A DNA stretch of 64,000 bases from Pseudomonas capeferrum (GCF_013523055.1 NZ_JAAMQM010000009.1:124001-188000), one strand, 5' to 3'. Counted from the stretch's first letter, positions 38,757-47,972 are shown. Program-made: numbers and translations. The notes: generated by a model from the letters alone, not told the origin.

Positions 38757-39563
38757 ATGAACCCACGCCAAACCTGTCTGGCCTGCCTGGATCGCACGCC
38801 TGTTGCCCTGCTGGAAGCAGCCCTCTGGATCGCCATCGAACATGATCGCAGCGTCGATCCTGCCGCTTGCCTGGCACAGCTCCAGGACATACAGCGACAG
38901 GTCAGCACGCACTTGCCGATGCTGCCGGTCAATGAACTGGCACAACCTCTCTTGCGTCAGCTCAATGCCTTGGGTTTCCAGCAGGACGAGTACCATCCAC
39001 TGCGCGCGCAGGCCGCCCTGCTGGACAAGGTTCTGCAGCGTCGACGCGGTCAGCCTCTGGCCTTGGCCATACTCGCCCTGGAGCTGGCCCAGCGTCTGTC
39101 GATCCCATTGGAAGGCGTGAATTTTCCGGGTCATTTCCTGTTGCGGGTCCCGGGCGCCGATCATCTGCTCGACCCTTGTGGCGGCAGGCGCCTGTATCCG
39201 CGTGATTGTCGCGACCTGCTGGGGCGTCAGTTCGGTCCGCAACTGCCCTTGACCGCGGAGCACCTGCAGGTGGCGACTCCCCGGCAGATGCTGCAGCGGC
39301 TGTCGCGCAATCTGCGCCAGCTGCATTCGAGCAATGACAATGACCTGGCCGCCTTGGTGGACGCCGAGCGGGTGATGCAGCTCGGACCGGTGGTGGTCAG
39401 CGACTATCTGGCGCGGGCCACGCTCTACCAACGCCTGGATTGCCCTCAGGCCGAGCGCTTCGACCTGGAGCATGCGCTGCTGCTGACCGACGATCCGATC
39501 CAGCGCCACCGCTTGAGCGAACGCCTGGGCAAGCTACCGAGCACCACCCGCTCGATTCACTGA
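38757..39563 (+). CDS. SirB1/transglutaminase-like family protein
   Basis: 268 residues from the ATG at 38757 (GGAG at 38747-38750 gives normal spacing; the in-frame ATG at 38751 is too close). The helical N-terminus and the RRGQPLALAILALELAQRL and VNFPGHFLLRVPG blocks identify a SirB1 N-terminal (transglutaminase-like) domain. The usual catalytic Cys is not apparent, so activity is doubtful. Overlaps the 3' end of maiA by 7 bp, convergent. Confidence 0.8.
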   Translation: MNPRQTCLACLDRTPVALLEAALWIAIEHDRSVDPAACLAQLQDIQRQVSTHLPMLPVNELAQPLLRQLNALGFQQDEYHPLRAQAALLDKVLQRRRGQPLALAILALELAQRLSIPLEGVNFPGHFLLRVPGADHLLDPCGGRRLYPRDCRDLLGRQFGPQLPLTAEHLQVATPRQMLQRLSRNLRQLHSSNDNDLAALVDAERVMQLGPVVVSDYLARATLYQRLDCPQAERFDLEHALLLTDDPIQRHRLSERLGKLPSTTRSIH

Positions 39564-40189
39564 GGCAGCGCATCGGCCTGGCGGGCAGGATGAGCCTGCA
39601 TGAAGGCCGGGTGCACTGCTGCCAGGGCACCGACGCGGCGAATCCGTGGATAGCCCTCCAGATCGACCGCAAAGCGCTCGGCGGCATACAGTTGCGGGAC
39701 AAGGTAGACGTCCGCGAGCCCCGGCTCGGTCCCGAAACAGAAACCGTCGTCACCGATCAGGTGCTCGACTGCCGCCAGGCCCTGGCTGATCCAATGAGCT
39801 ATCCACTGGTTCACCTGCACTTCGTCATGCCCCAGCAGGCGCAACTGGTTGAGCACGCTGACGTTGTGCAACGGATGGATATCACAGGCGATCAATGCCG
39901 CCACGGCGCGAACCTTGGCCCGCGACTCGGCGACGGCGGGCAATAGCGGCGGCCGTGGGCAGACTTCCTCGAGATACTCGATGATGGCCGGCGACTGCAG
40001 GAGCAGTTGCCCATCATCGAGGCGCAAGGCAGGCACCCGTCCCTGGGGATTGATGGCCAGGTACCCGGCCTGTCGCTGCTCGCCCTTGAGCAGGTTGACT
40101 GGCAGGGCCTGGCAATCCAGCCCCTTCAATGCCAAGGCGATGCGCACCCGGTAGGACGAGGTCGAACGAAAATAGCCGAAGAGCTCCAT
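39557..40189 (-). CDS. maiA: Maleylacetoacetate isomerase
   Basis: 210 residues, zeta-class GST fold. The STSSYRVRIALALKGL segment carries the glutathione-contact Ser residues, and NPQGRVPAL and QSPAIIEYLEE follow. It isomerises maleylacetoacetate to fumarylacetoacetate in tyrosine/phenylalanine catabolism. Last gene of the hmgA-fahA-maiA operon, 12 bp after fahA (also named hmgC in P. putida). Confidence 0.94.
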   Translation of the reverse strand: MELFGYFRSTSSYRVRIALALKGLDCQALPVNLLKGEQRQAGYLAINPQGRVPALRLDDGQLLLQSPAIIEYLEEVCPRPPLLPAVAESRAKVRAVAALIACDIHPLHNVSVLNQLRLLGHDEVQVNQWIAHWISQGLAAVEHLIGDDGFCFGTEPGLADVYLVPQLYAAERFAVDLEGYPRIRRVGALAAVHPAFMQAHPARQADALPQ

Positions 40190-40201
40190 CGCCCTACCCT
40201 C

Positions 40202-41494
40202 TCAATTGGCCGCGATGACCGTGCCACGGCATTCGCCGAACCCGATGCTGGCCACACCCTCGCGCGTGCAACGGGCGCGCAGGATGATCTCGTCACCGTC
40301 CTCGAGGAAAGTCCGAACCTCGCCACTGGCCAGCTCGATCGGCTGTTTGCCTCCCTCGGTGATTTCCAGAAGACTGCCGAACGCGCCGGGTTGCGCGCCG
40401 GACAGGGTGCCGGAACCGAACAGGTCACCCGGTTGCAACTGGCAGCCATTGACACTGTGGTGAGCGACCATCTGCGCCACGGTCCAGTACATGCTGCGGG
40501 TATTGCTCAGGGTCAGGCGATGGGCCGCCAGGCCCTGTTCGCGCATGCGAGGGGTGACCAGCAATACTTCCAGTTCGATGTCGAAAGCCCCGCGCGCCTG
40601 GTCTACAGCGTCCGTCAGGTAAGGCAGCGGCCGAGGATCGCCCTCCGGACGGCCCGGCTGGGCGCAACGGAAAGGCTCCAGGGCCTCGGACATCACGACC
40701 CAGGGCGATACGCTGGTAATGAAGCTCTTGGACAGGAACGGCCCCAATGGCTGGTATTCCCACGCCTGGATATCCCGTGCCGACCAGTCGTTGAGCAGGC
40801 AGAAACCCGCCACGTGCTCACTGGCCCGCGCGAGAGGTATGGCCTCGCCCAGGGCATTGCCTTGTCCGATCCAGATACCCAGCTCCAACTCGTAATCGAG
40901 CCGCGCGCACGGGCCGAAGCTCGGCTCCGTCTGGCCTGCCGGCAGGGTCTGGCCCTTGGGGCGGCGCACCTCGGTGCCGGACGGGCGCAGGGTCGATGCC
41001 CTGCCGTGGTAGCCGATTGGCACGTACTTGTAGTTGGGCAGCAGGGGATTGTCGGGGCGGAAAAGCTTGCCGACGTTCTTGGCATGCTCGATACCGACGT
41101 AGAAATCGGTGTAGTCGCCCACGCGCGCGGGCATGTGCAGCTGGCATTCGCTGGCCGGGTACAGCGCGGCTTCGACGGTCGAGCGGTGCTCGCCATGCTC
41201 GCCGAGCAATGCCTGCAGGCATTCGCGCAGGGCACGGCGAGTCTCGGGGGCCAAGGCGAAGAAGCCGTTCAGAGCGCCTCCTCGGGTGGCCTCGGCAGCG
41301 ACCTTGGCCGCTCCTTCGAAGACATCGGCGACCAGTAACGCTTCAAGATCGAGGACGGCGTCGCCGATGGCCACGCCGCAGCGCTGCGCTTCGCCTGGGC
41401 GACTGAAGATGCCCAGCGGCAGGTTCTGCAGCGGAAAATCGTTATGCCCGTTGGCGTGTTCGACCCAACTGCGGGCAATGGCGGTCTGGTTCAT
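40202..41494 (-). CDS. fahA: Fumarylacetoacetase
   Basis: 430 residues, the length of bacterial FAH. Metal-binding and catalytic blocks are seen: DFYVGIEHAKNVG (Asp and His), ARLDYELELGIW (Glu), LLNDWSARDIQAWEYQPLG (Asp). It hydrolyses fumarylacetoacetate to fumarate and acetoacetate. It starts 3 bp after the hmgA stop in the same operon (also named hmgB). Confidence 0.96.
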   Translation of the reverse strand: MNQTAIARSWVEHANGHNDFPLQNLPLGIFSRPGEAQRCGVAIGDAVLDLEALLVADVFEGAAKVAAEATRGGALNGFFALAPETRRALRECLQALLGEHGEHRSTVEAALYPASECQLHMPARVGDYTDFYVGIEHAKNVGKLFRPDNPLLPNYKYVPIGYHGRASTLRPSGTEVRRPKGQTLPAGQTEPSFGPCARLDYELELGIWIGQGNALGEAIPLARASEHVAGFCLLNDWSARDIQAWEYQPLGPFLSKSFITSVSPWVVMSEALEPFRCAQPGRPEGDPRPLPYLTDAVDQARGAFDIELEVLLVTPRMREQGLAAHRLTLSNTRSMYWTVAQMVAHHSVNGCQLQPGDLFGSGTLSGAQPGAFGSLLEITEGGKQPIELASGEVRTFLEDGDEIILRARCTREGVASIGFGECRGTVIAAN

Positions 41495-41497
41495 GGG

Positions 41498-42793
41498 TTA
41501 TCTCCGATTCGGGGTGAAGGTACTGGGCAAGGTGGCCCAGCAACGGTCGTAGTCGGGCTGCAACTGCGGGCATTCCAGCGCAACGTGGCTTGGTTGCAGG
41601 ACCTGACAGGTCTCGAACATGAAGGCCATGGTGTTGTCGATCTTGTGTGGTACCAGGTCTGCCGCGATCGCCCTGGTGCAGGTCTCGGCATCCGGCCCGT
41701 GGGCGCTCATGCAGCCATGCAGCGAAGCGCCACCCGGCAGGAAGCCTTCGGCCTTGGCGTCGTAGGCGCCCTGGATCAGCCCCATGAATTCGTTCATCAG
41801 GTTGCGGTGGAACCATGGCGGCCGGAACGTGTTCTCGGCCACCATCCAGCGCGGCGGGAAGATCACGAAGTCCATGTTGGCCATCCCGTGCACGCTGCCG
41901 GGCGAGGTCAGTACCGTGAAGATCGATGGATCGGGATGATCGAAACTGACCGTGCCGAGGGTGTTGAAACGACGCAGGTCGTACTTGTAGGGCACATTGC
42001 TGCCATGCCAGGCGACGACGTCCAGCGGGGAGTGCTGCAGCTCGCAGCCCCAGAACTCGCCCAGGTACTTCTGTACCAGCGGGACCGGGCCGCTGACCTC
42101 TTCATAGCGGGCGACCGGCACCAGGAAGTCCCGAGGGTTGGCCAGGCCATTGCTGCCGATCGGCCCGAGATCGGGCAGGCGCAAGGGCGCGCCATGGTTT
42201 TCGGCGATATAGCCACGGGCCTCGCCGTCGAGCAGCTCGACACGGAACCTCATGCCGCGGGGCAGCACGACGATTTCCAATGGCTCGACCTCGAGCACGC
42301 CGAGCTCGGTCACGATTCGCAGGCGACCCTGTTCCGGTACCAACAGCAGCTCGCCGTCGGCGTTGAAGAACACCCGTTCCATGGAGCGGTTGGCACGATA
42401 GATATGCACGCTCACACCCACCGGCGTCGGCGCTGGTGAGTTGGCGGCCATCGGGACCCAGCCATCGATGAAATCGGTGGGTTCTTGCGGTATCGGCTGT
42501 GGGCTCCAGCGCAGGCGGTTGGGCGTGACAGCGCCAAGCGGGCCGGCCAGCGGCTGGCGCGCGAGGCGTTCGAAACGCGGATGCAATGCCGAGGGGCGGA
42601 TACGGTAGAGCCAGGTCCGACGCAGTTCGCTGCGCGGTACGGTGAAGGCGGTCCCGGAGAGCAGTTCGGCGTACAGGCCGTAAGGCGCTTTCTGCGGGGA
42701 ATTCTGACCAACCGGCAAGGCACCGGGCAGTGCTTCGCTGGCGAATTCGTTACCGAATCCACTCATGTACTCGGGGATTGTCTCGGGGTTCAT
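41498..42793 (-). CDS. hmgA: Homogentisate 1,2-dioxygenase
   Basis: 431 residues starting [20 protein letters not shown], the conserved N-terminus; an upstream in-frame ATG at 42868 is not supported. Cupin dioxygenase with the iron-ligand region [26 protein letters not shown] (His, Glu, His). It opens the ring of homogentisate to maleylacetoacetate. First gene of the operon; divergent from hmgR. The pathway feeds tyrosine and phenylalanine carbon to fumarate and acetoacetate. Confidence 0.96.
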   Translation of the reverse strand: MNPETIPEYMSGFGNEFASEALPGALPVGQNSPQKAPYGLYAELLSGTAFTVPRSELRRTWLYRIRPSALHPRFERLARQPLAGPLGAVTPNRLRWSPQPIPQEPTDFIDGWVPMAANSPAPTPVGVSVHIYRANRSMERVFFNADGELLLVPEQGRLRIVTELGVLEVEPLEIVVLPRGMRFRVELLDGEARGYIAENHGAPLRLPDLGPIGSNGLANPRDFLVPVARYEEVSGPVPLVQKYLGEFWGCELQHSPLDVVAWHGSNVPYKYDLRRFNTLGTVSFDHPDPSIFTVLTSPGSVHGMANMDFVIFPPRWMVAENTFRPPWFHRNLMNEFMGLIQGAYDAKAEGFLPGGASLHGCMSAHGPDAETCTRAIAADLVPHKIDNTMAFMFETCQVLQPSHVALECPQLQPDYDRCWATLPSTFTPNRR

Positions 42794-42891
42794 ATACGCC
42801 TCCGGGCTCGACGCGAGCCATGCTGGCAGACGGTGCCGATGCATCCGGAAAAGGAGTCCGGATCTCATCAGCGCACCTGCATTGTTTTTAT

Positions 42892-42906
42892 CGTAATCCG
42901 ATTACG
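42892..42906. promoter_or_regulatory. Palindrome in hmgA-hmgR gap, candidate HmgR operator
   Basis: CGTAATCCGATTACG is a perfect palindrome with one central base. A second, degenerate copy (ACGTAATTTGATTGCC) follows at 42911-42926. Both lie in the divergent gap. A palindromic operator for HmgR is described in P. putida; equating it with this site is inference. Confidence 0.65.
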
Positions 42907-42975
42907 TTAAACGTAATTTGATTGCCGATCTGCGTCAAGCTATAAAGACGCCCCTGTATTTCCGGATGTTGTCCC

Positions 42976-43758
42976 ATGGCCAAAGCCAGTTCCCCTGTCG
43001 AAAACGGCAAGCAGAAGGTCCGCTCGGCGGAAGTCGGAACCGACATCCTCAGGGCCCTTGCCGAGCTCTCCCCTTCCACCTCGCTGTCACGTCTGGCCGA
43101 ACATGTCGACATGCCAGCGAGCAAGGTGCATCGCTACCTCCAGGCGCTGATCGCGAGCGGCTTCGCCGAACAGGATCCGGCCACCAACCACTACGGTCTG
43201 GGCCGTGAAGCATTGCGTGTGGGGCTGGCAGCGCTGGGCAGCATCGATGTATTGAAGGTAGGCGCGGTACCGCTGTCGGACTTGCGCGACGAGCTGAACG
43301 AAAGCTGCTTCATCGCCGTGTGGGGTAACCAGGGTGCCACCGTGGTAAGCATCGAGCCGGCGGTGCGCGCGGTGACTGTGGTGACCCAGATCGGCTCCGT
43401 CCTGCCGTTGCTCAGCTCGTCCACGGGCCTGGTGTTCGCCGCTTACCTGCCGGATCGGGAGACCGCGGAACTGCGTGACCGCGAGCTTGCCGAGCTGAAC
43501 AGCCAGATCGAGGACTACGCGCCTCTGCTGGCCGGGATTCGCGAGCGCGGCCTGCACCATGTACATGGACTGTTGATGCCAGGGGTCGACGCGCTATCGG
43601 CGCCAGTGTTCAACGCCTTGGGGCAGGTGGCCGCGGTGATGACGGTAGTGGGGCCGACCTCGATGTTCCAGGCCGACGAGCACGGTCCGGCGGCCAAGCG
43701 TCTGTTGGCGGCCACGCAAGCGATCAGTTGGCGGATGGGCTACGCGGCAGATCGTTGA
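42976..43758 (+). CDS. hmgR: HmgR, IclR-family repressor of homogentisate genes
   Basis: 260 residues. N-terminal winged helix (TSLSRLAEHVDMPASKVHRYLQALI) and C-terminal IclR effector domain, where homogentisate binds in the P. putida protein. Divergent from hmgA with a palindrome between them, the same layout as described there. It should repress hmgA-fahA-maiA until homogentisate builds up. Confidence 0.9.
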   Translation: MAKASSPVENGKQKVRSAEVGTDILRALAELSPSTSLSRLAEHVDMPASKVHRYLQALIASGFAEQDPATNHYGLGREALRVGLAALGSIDVLKVGAVPLSDLRDELNESCFIAVWGNQGATVVSIEPAVRAVTVVTQIGSVLPLLSSSTGLVFAAYLPDRETAELRDRELAELNSQIEDYAPLLAGIRERGLHHVHGLLMPGVDALSAPVFNALGQVAAVMTVVGPTSMFQADEHGPAAKRLLAATQAISWRMGYAADR

Positions 43759-44058
43759 GCGACTGAAAGTCGCACGACGAGACTGATGGATCGAGTGGCG
43801 CGCCATCACTCTTGCCCAAATCGTAAAGGTGAATGTCAGAAGGTGCTGTTTTTCCAGCGCGATCAAAAACTTATTATCTTTCCACTGGCACTGCACGAGG
43901 GCACTCCCCCTGCCCTGCGGGCTTGCGAGGTGTATCGACGTTGATTTTGAAGCTCCTTGATCTGACGTCTCAGTTGGCCGCTGCCTGTGCAGCGGCCTTT
44001 TTTATGGTTCTGCATCAGTGTGACAGTTGCCAGGAGCATACCGACCTCACGTTCCCAA
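43759..44058. other. Gap after hmgR; possible small RNA or leader
   Basis: No protein gene. The AT-rich stretch at 43850-43885 (AAAACTTATTATC) could be a promoter. About 120 bases later comes a strong intrinsic terminator at 43976-44003. That spacing would suit a small RNA, but nothing in it matched a family I know. The terminator may simply serve hmgR. Confidence 0.3.
43976..44003 (+). terminator. Intrinsic terminator
   Basis: Perfect 9-bp stem GGCCGCTGC / GCAGCGGCC with the loop CTGT, followed directly by TTTTTT. Oriented for plus-strand transcription from hmgR or a small RNA upstream of it. Confidence 0.9.
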
Positions 44059-44964
44059 TCAACGCCAGGCGACTCGTTGCGGCACACAGGCCATCGGCTG
44101 CTCGCGAAATGCCAGGTAGTGCCGCAGAACCTGCACAGGCGCCTCGGTGTGCGGGTAATGTCCGATACCGGGTAACTGCACAGTGTCGGGATCCGGAACT
44201 ATCTGCCGATAACGCTCGACCATGCGCGCGCCGGAAATCGGATCGACCACGCCATTGATGAAGCGCAACGGCACACCTTCGCGTTGCAATGCCCCCACCC
44301 AGCGTTCGCGATGCACACGCCGCTCCGGCAGATAGGTGATCAGCTTGTGCAGGATACGCGTGCCCCGGTTCGAGACCATCAGGCTCCAGTAGTCATCAAG
44401 GGCGCTTTCGCTCGGATGGGTACAGGGGCCGTAGATCTGGGAGACGTTGCGTACCAGATCGTCACGCCCGAAGGTGCGACCGACCAGCCAGCCCAAGGGG
44501 CTGAGCAACAGCTTCTGGATCAGCAACGGCTGGTTGGTCTCCGGAAACAACCCACTGTTGAGGAACACGCAGCTGGCAACTTCCGCACGCCCCTCGTGAT
44601 GCCTTGCCAGCAGCTCCTGGGCCACGCTGCCACCGTAGTCGTGCGCCAGCATGTGCACTGGCTGCGCGATGTTCAGATGAGCGAGCAGCGCCTGTTGCAG
44701 GTCAGCCTGCTCCAGCAGGCTGTAGTCGTGGTTCAGGGGCTTGGCGGAGTCGCCGAACCCGAGCATGTCGCAAGCGATCACGCGATAGTGTTGAGCGAGC
44801 GGCCCCCACAGGTAATGCCAGTCCCAACTGGCGGTGGGAAAACCGTGGAGCAACAGCAGCGGCTCACCCTGTCCTGCTGTCCAGAAACGGATGCTCTGGC
44901 CTCGGAAGGAAAAACTCTGCCCCCGAGTTCGCCAGACGCACAATGGGATTTCGGCCAAAGGCAT
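44059..44964 (-). CDS. Alpha/beta hydrolase, epoxide hydrolase/haloalkane dehalogenase-like
   Basis: 301 residues from the ATG at 44964 (MPLAEIPLCVWRTRGQ); the open frame continues to 45060 without support. Oxyanion motif HGFPTASWDW and nucleophile elbow AHDYGGS, where Asp rather than Ser is in the nucleophile place. That points to the epoxide hydrolase/dehalogenase branch. The base His is in GIGHYPHTEAP. Substrate unknown. Confidence 0.82.
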   Translation of the reverse strand: MPLAEIPLCVWRTRGQSFSFRGQSIRFWTAGQGEPLLLLHGFPTASWDWHYLWGPLAQHYRVIACDMLGFGDSAKPLNHDYSLLEQADLQQALLAHLNIAQPVHMLAHDYGGSVAQELLARHHEGRAEVASCVFLNSGLFPETNQPLLIQKLLLSPLGWLVGRTFGRDDLVRNVSQIYGPCTHPSESALDDYWSLMVSNRGTRILHKLITYLPERRVHRERWVGALQREGVPLRFINGVVDPISGARMVERYRQIVPDPDTVQLPGIGHYPHTEAPVQVLRHYLAFREQPMACVPQRVAWR

Positions 44965-45214
44965 CAGACTGATCTCGGTGGTGTTGTGTGAAGGGTATAG
45001 GGCAAGGCTGCGGTCATTGCATGTCACCTCGGCACTTACGTGTGCTCTGCTATGGGACACAGTCTAGACAGCACCGATGGCGAGGGGAGTCGCCTTGGCA
45101 GCCAGCTTGATGACTTAGCAGGACAGTGGCACGAACGGTCATGGCCATGTGCCCGGTAGCGGCGCAGCGCTCTGCCCGCGAGCCAGCGCCGCGGGCGCCA
45201 ACCCCGGACGCGGG

Positions 45215-45670
45215 TCAACCTTTGAGCTGGGTCGCGAAGGCTTCCAGCCAGGGCTCGGCATCGCTCTCGGGGGTGACGGTCTCGCTGGCGTCCAGGCGCA
45301 ACATCGGTTGCACCTCACGGATGCCCAGTTCGCCGAACAGCTCTCGAAGCTGTTCGCCACCGCCGCAGTAAGTGTCGCCGTAGCTGGAATCGCCCAGCCC
45401 GATGACCGCCCCCGGCAGGCCACGCCACTGGGCGGGCAACACGTCGCGAATCCCGCTGTACAGCGGCATGAGGTTGTCCGGCAGTTCGCCCATGCCGGTG
45501 GTCGAGGTCACCGCCAGGAACGCATCCGGGGCAAATCCCTCGAGGTCCTGAAGGGTAGCGCGGGCGGCATGCCAGGCGTTGAAACCGGCGGTTTTGAGCA
45601 GGGATTCGGCATGGCGGGCAACTTCTTCGGCGGTGCCGTAGACCGAACCGGAAATAATGGCGACATTCAT
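45215..45670 (-). CDS. Flavodoxin, MioC-like
   Basis: 151 residues from the ATG at 45670 (MNVAIISGSVYGTAEEVA). The FMN phosphate loop SGSVYGTAEE and the TSTTGMGELPDN and GDSSYGDTYC loops mark a short-chain flavodoxin of the MioC/YqcA type. An electron carrier using FMN; partner unknown. Divergent from the LOV gene (112 bp between starts). Confidence 0.88.
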   Translation of the reverse strand: MNVAIISGSVYGTAEEVARHAESLLKTAGFNAWHAARATLQDLEGFAPDAFLAVTSTTGMGELPDNLMPLYSGIRDVLPAQWRGLPGAVIGLGDSSYGDTYCGGGEQLRELFGELGIREVQPMLRLDASETVTPESDAEPWLEAFATQLKG

Positions 45671-45782
45671 CGGGAGAGGATTCCGAAACTGACTGAAAAC
45701 GTAGGATACTAGCATCCGGAAGTAGCAAAAGGCCGCATCGCGCTTTCCCGTACTCTGATCCTACTCTCATCGTAGCCCGGAC

Positions 45783-46220
45783 ATGATCAACGCCCAATTG
45801 CTGCAAGCTGTCATCGACGCGTCGAACGATGGCATCGTGGTCGCCGAACAAGAGGGTGACGACAACATCCTTATCTATGTGAATTCGGCATTCGAACGCC
45901 TGACCGGGCATGATGCCAACGACATCCTCTATCAGGACTGTCGCTTCCTGCAGGGTGACGACCGCGATCAACTCGCGCGCTTACGGGTGCGCAAGGCAAT
46001 CGCCGAAGGCAAGCCATGCCGTGAAGTCCTGCGCAACTATCGCAAGGACGGCAGCGTTTTCTGGAACGAGCTGTCCATCACCCCGGTATTCAATGACGCC
46101 GATCAGCGCACTTACTACATCGGTATCCAGAAAGATGTCACTCGCCAGGTCGAACTGGAACGAGAGCTGGCCGAGACCCGTGCTCGACTATCCTCGCTGG
46201 AAAACGACCGCCACGGCTGA
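45783..46220 (+). CDS. Short LOV blue-light photoreceptor
   Basis: 145 residues, a LOV/PAS domain with short flanking helices and no effector domain. The flavin-adduct cysteine is Cys53 in YQDCRFLQGDD. The flavin-contact segments NYRKDGSVFWNELSITPV and YYIGIQKDVT are present. The C-terminal helix (VELERELAETRARL) is the coiled-coil that joins dimers. It closely resembles PpSB1-LOV of P. putida, whose cysteine has the same number. Blue light forms a Cys-FMN adduct; with no output domain, it must act through a partner. Confidence 0.93.
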   Translation: MINAQLLQAVIDASNDGIVVAEQEGDDNILIYVNSAFERLTGHDANDILYQDCRFLQGDDRDQLARLRVRKAIAEGKPCREVLRNYRKDGSVFWNELSITPVFNDADQRTYYIGIQKDVTRQVELERELAETRARLSSLENDRHG

Positions 46221-46293
46221 ACCAAGCGCTTTGTTCAAGGTCCATGGCCTTGGAGAAATCGTTCCTACCGATTGCCGACCTTCGAGTTCGATC

Positions 46294-46911
46294 ATGCAAG
46301 CAGATGCCCTCCTGACGCAGGACGAGTTGGATTTCATACAGGACATGCAATATGTCCCACAGTTGAACAAGACCGATCCGATGTCGAGCCTGCTGGTCAA
46401 TGGCGAGCGCGAGTTGAAGGATCTGCTCACCCGCCTGGTCGCCAATGAGCAGGTGACCTTGCAAGCGCAATTCAAAAACCAGCAGATCAGCTTTCCCTTG
46501 CAACTGGTCGAAGACGAGTTTCACGCTGTGCACCTGCACCTCGGCTCACCCGATATCTATGAAGATGGCCCTATGTTGCGGCCCTGGCGACTCACGCTGG
46601 ATACGCCAGCGGCGCTGCTGAGTGCGCAGGGCGCAGGTAGCGGGCTATGGGTTCGGGACATCTCGTTCAAGGGCGCGCTGGTGGAAATTCGTGAGTTGCC
46701 ACAGCCCCCGACCCGCTTCGACCTGTACTTCTCCCCAGGTGGCACCGAGCCGATCGGCTTGCACGGCACTTTACGTCGTCGCATCAACGGGCATCTCGCC
46801 GCGTATGATCTTAGCCAGAGCCTTCCCGAGGAAACCGATCGCCTGCGCGAATACATTCTCCAGGCCCACCGTCAGGCCCACCCGGAACTGCACGCTCACG
46901 TATCCAGGTGA
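46294..46911 (+). CDS. PilZ/YcgR-like domain protein
   Basis: 205 residues, soluble. The N-terminal half looks like a YcgR-N-type beta domain (RLVANEQVTLQAQFKNQQ). The C-terminal half has the PilZ pattern: an Arg-containing strand LRPWRLTLDTPAALL, then RDISFKGALVEI, which fits the D/N-x-S-x-x-G motif. The first motif is RxxR rather than RxxxR, so c-di-GMP binding is uncertain. It starts 73 bp after the LOV gene on the same strand and overlaps the 3' end of the MerR-like gene by 16 bp. Confidence 0.65.
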   Translation: MQADALLTQDELDFIQDMQYVPQLNKTDPMSSLLVNGERELKDLLTRLVANEQVTLQAQFKNQQISFPLQLVEDEFHAVHLHLGSPDIYEDGPMLRPWRLTLDTPAALLSAQGAGSGLWVRDISFKGALVEIRELPQPPTRFDLYFSPGGTEPIGLHGTLRRRINGHLAAYDLSQSLPEETDRLREYILQAHRQAHPELHAHVSR

Positions 46912-47831
46912 CCGGCCAGGAATTGGTTCAGGCGGGGGCGCATCGCGGAACCTACCGTACCCAGACAGGCCACCGGCGTACCCTCCAGACTCGCCCGCGC
47001 CAGCTCCGAAGCCTCTCCGGCCAGCAATAGTGGGCATTGCAGACCCAGTCCCAGGCGTTTCAGGCGTTTGACCAGCGTCGGCCCCTGCTGCTGGTTCGAG
47101 AACAGCACCAAGGCAGCGGGATGCAGGCGCTCACAGACCAGGGCAAGCTCCTCGAAGGGCTGACCGGGCGCCAGTACGGTAACCGCGATGTCGTCCCCCC
47201 CGAGCGTCAGTCCGGCCACCAGCAGTTCCAGTTCATGGCCAGGGCCTGGCAAGGGCGCGACCAGCACACGGTGCTCCTGACGTCCCTGGTTGAGCTGCAG
47301 TCTCTGCAACACGCGCGCGCGCAGGAAATGATCGAGGAACAGCCACTCGCTGGACTGGCCGAAGACGTTCGGACCTTCGCGCAACGCTTGCCACACCGGC
47401 ATGAAAACCGCCCCGAACACTTCGGCCAGCGGGTAGTTCGCGAAGACCTGGCCGTACAGCTGATCCAGCCGCGTGCTGTCGAAACCATGCACGGCACGGC
47501 GCACGGCGACCTGCCAGTGTGCCTTGTCATCCGCAGTCGCGGACGCGCCAAGGCGGGCTGTGAGCGCTTCACTGCGCGCCAGGATGGACCCTACCTTACT
47601 GACGGCAACGCCACGCTCAAGCCAGCCGAGTATGGTGCGGACAGTGTCGATATCGCGCAGCGAGTACAAACGGTGTCCGCTTTCGGTGCGCGTAGGTTGA
47701 ATTAGCCCATGACGTCGCTCCCAGGCACGCAGGGTGACCGGATTGACGCCCGTCAGGCGAGAGACTTCACGGATCGGAAACAGCTCGCTGAACTCGCTGC
47801 AGATCAGCGACGCGGGGACCTGCTCGTTCAT
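46896..47831 (-). CDS. MerR-family regulator with B12-binding-like domain (LitR/PplR-like)
   Basis: 311 residues. N-terminal MerR helix-turn-helix (FPIREVSRLTGVNPVTLRAWERRHGL), a helical middle (about 100-185), and a cobalamin-binding-like Rossmann domain (about 190-311). The CarH/LitR photoreceptor motif E/D-x-H-x-x-G appears here as PGHELE, so the acidic residue and the Gly are lost. That fits the class II LitR (PplR) group, which does not sense light by B12 and is linked to LOV proteins in P. putida. It lies beside a LOV gene. Confidence 0.85.
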   Translation of the reverse strand: MNEQVPASLICSEFSELFPIREVSRLTGVNPVTLRAWERRHGLIQPTRTESGHRLYSLRDIDTVRTILGWLERGVAVSKVGSILARSEALTARLGASATADDKAHWQVAVRRAVHGFDSTRLDQLYGQVFANYPLAEVFGAVFMPVWQALREGPNVFGQSSEWLFLDHFLRARVLQRLQLNQGRQEHRVLVAPLPGPGHELELLVAGLTLGGDDIAVTVLAPGQPFEELALVCERLHPAALVLFSNQQQGPTLVKRLKRLGLGLQCPLLLAGEASELARASLEGTPVACLGTVGSAMRPRLNQFLAGHLDT

Positions 47832-47972
47832 GGCGGCAACATCGCAGTGGTGGGTGAAACCTGCATTCTACGCTGGTATCTCTCCATGGGTCATCGCGAC
47901 CATTCGCCGATCGGCACAGACGCGCCAATGAATTTCGGCAATAATCCGCGCCCGATTCTTGCAAGCACGCAG

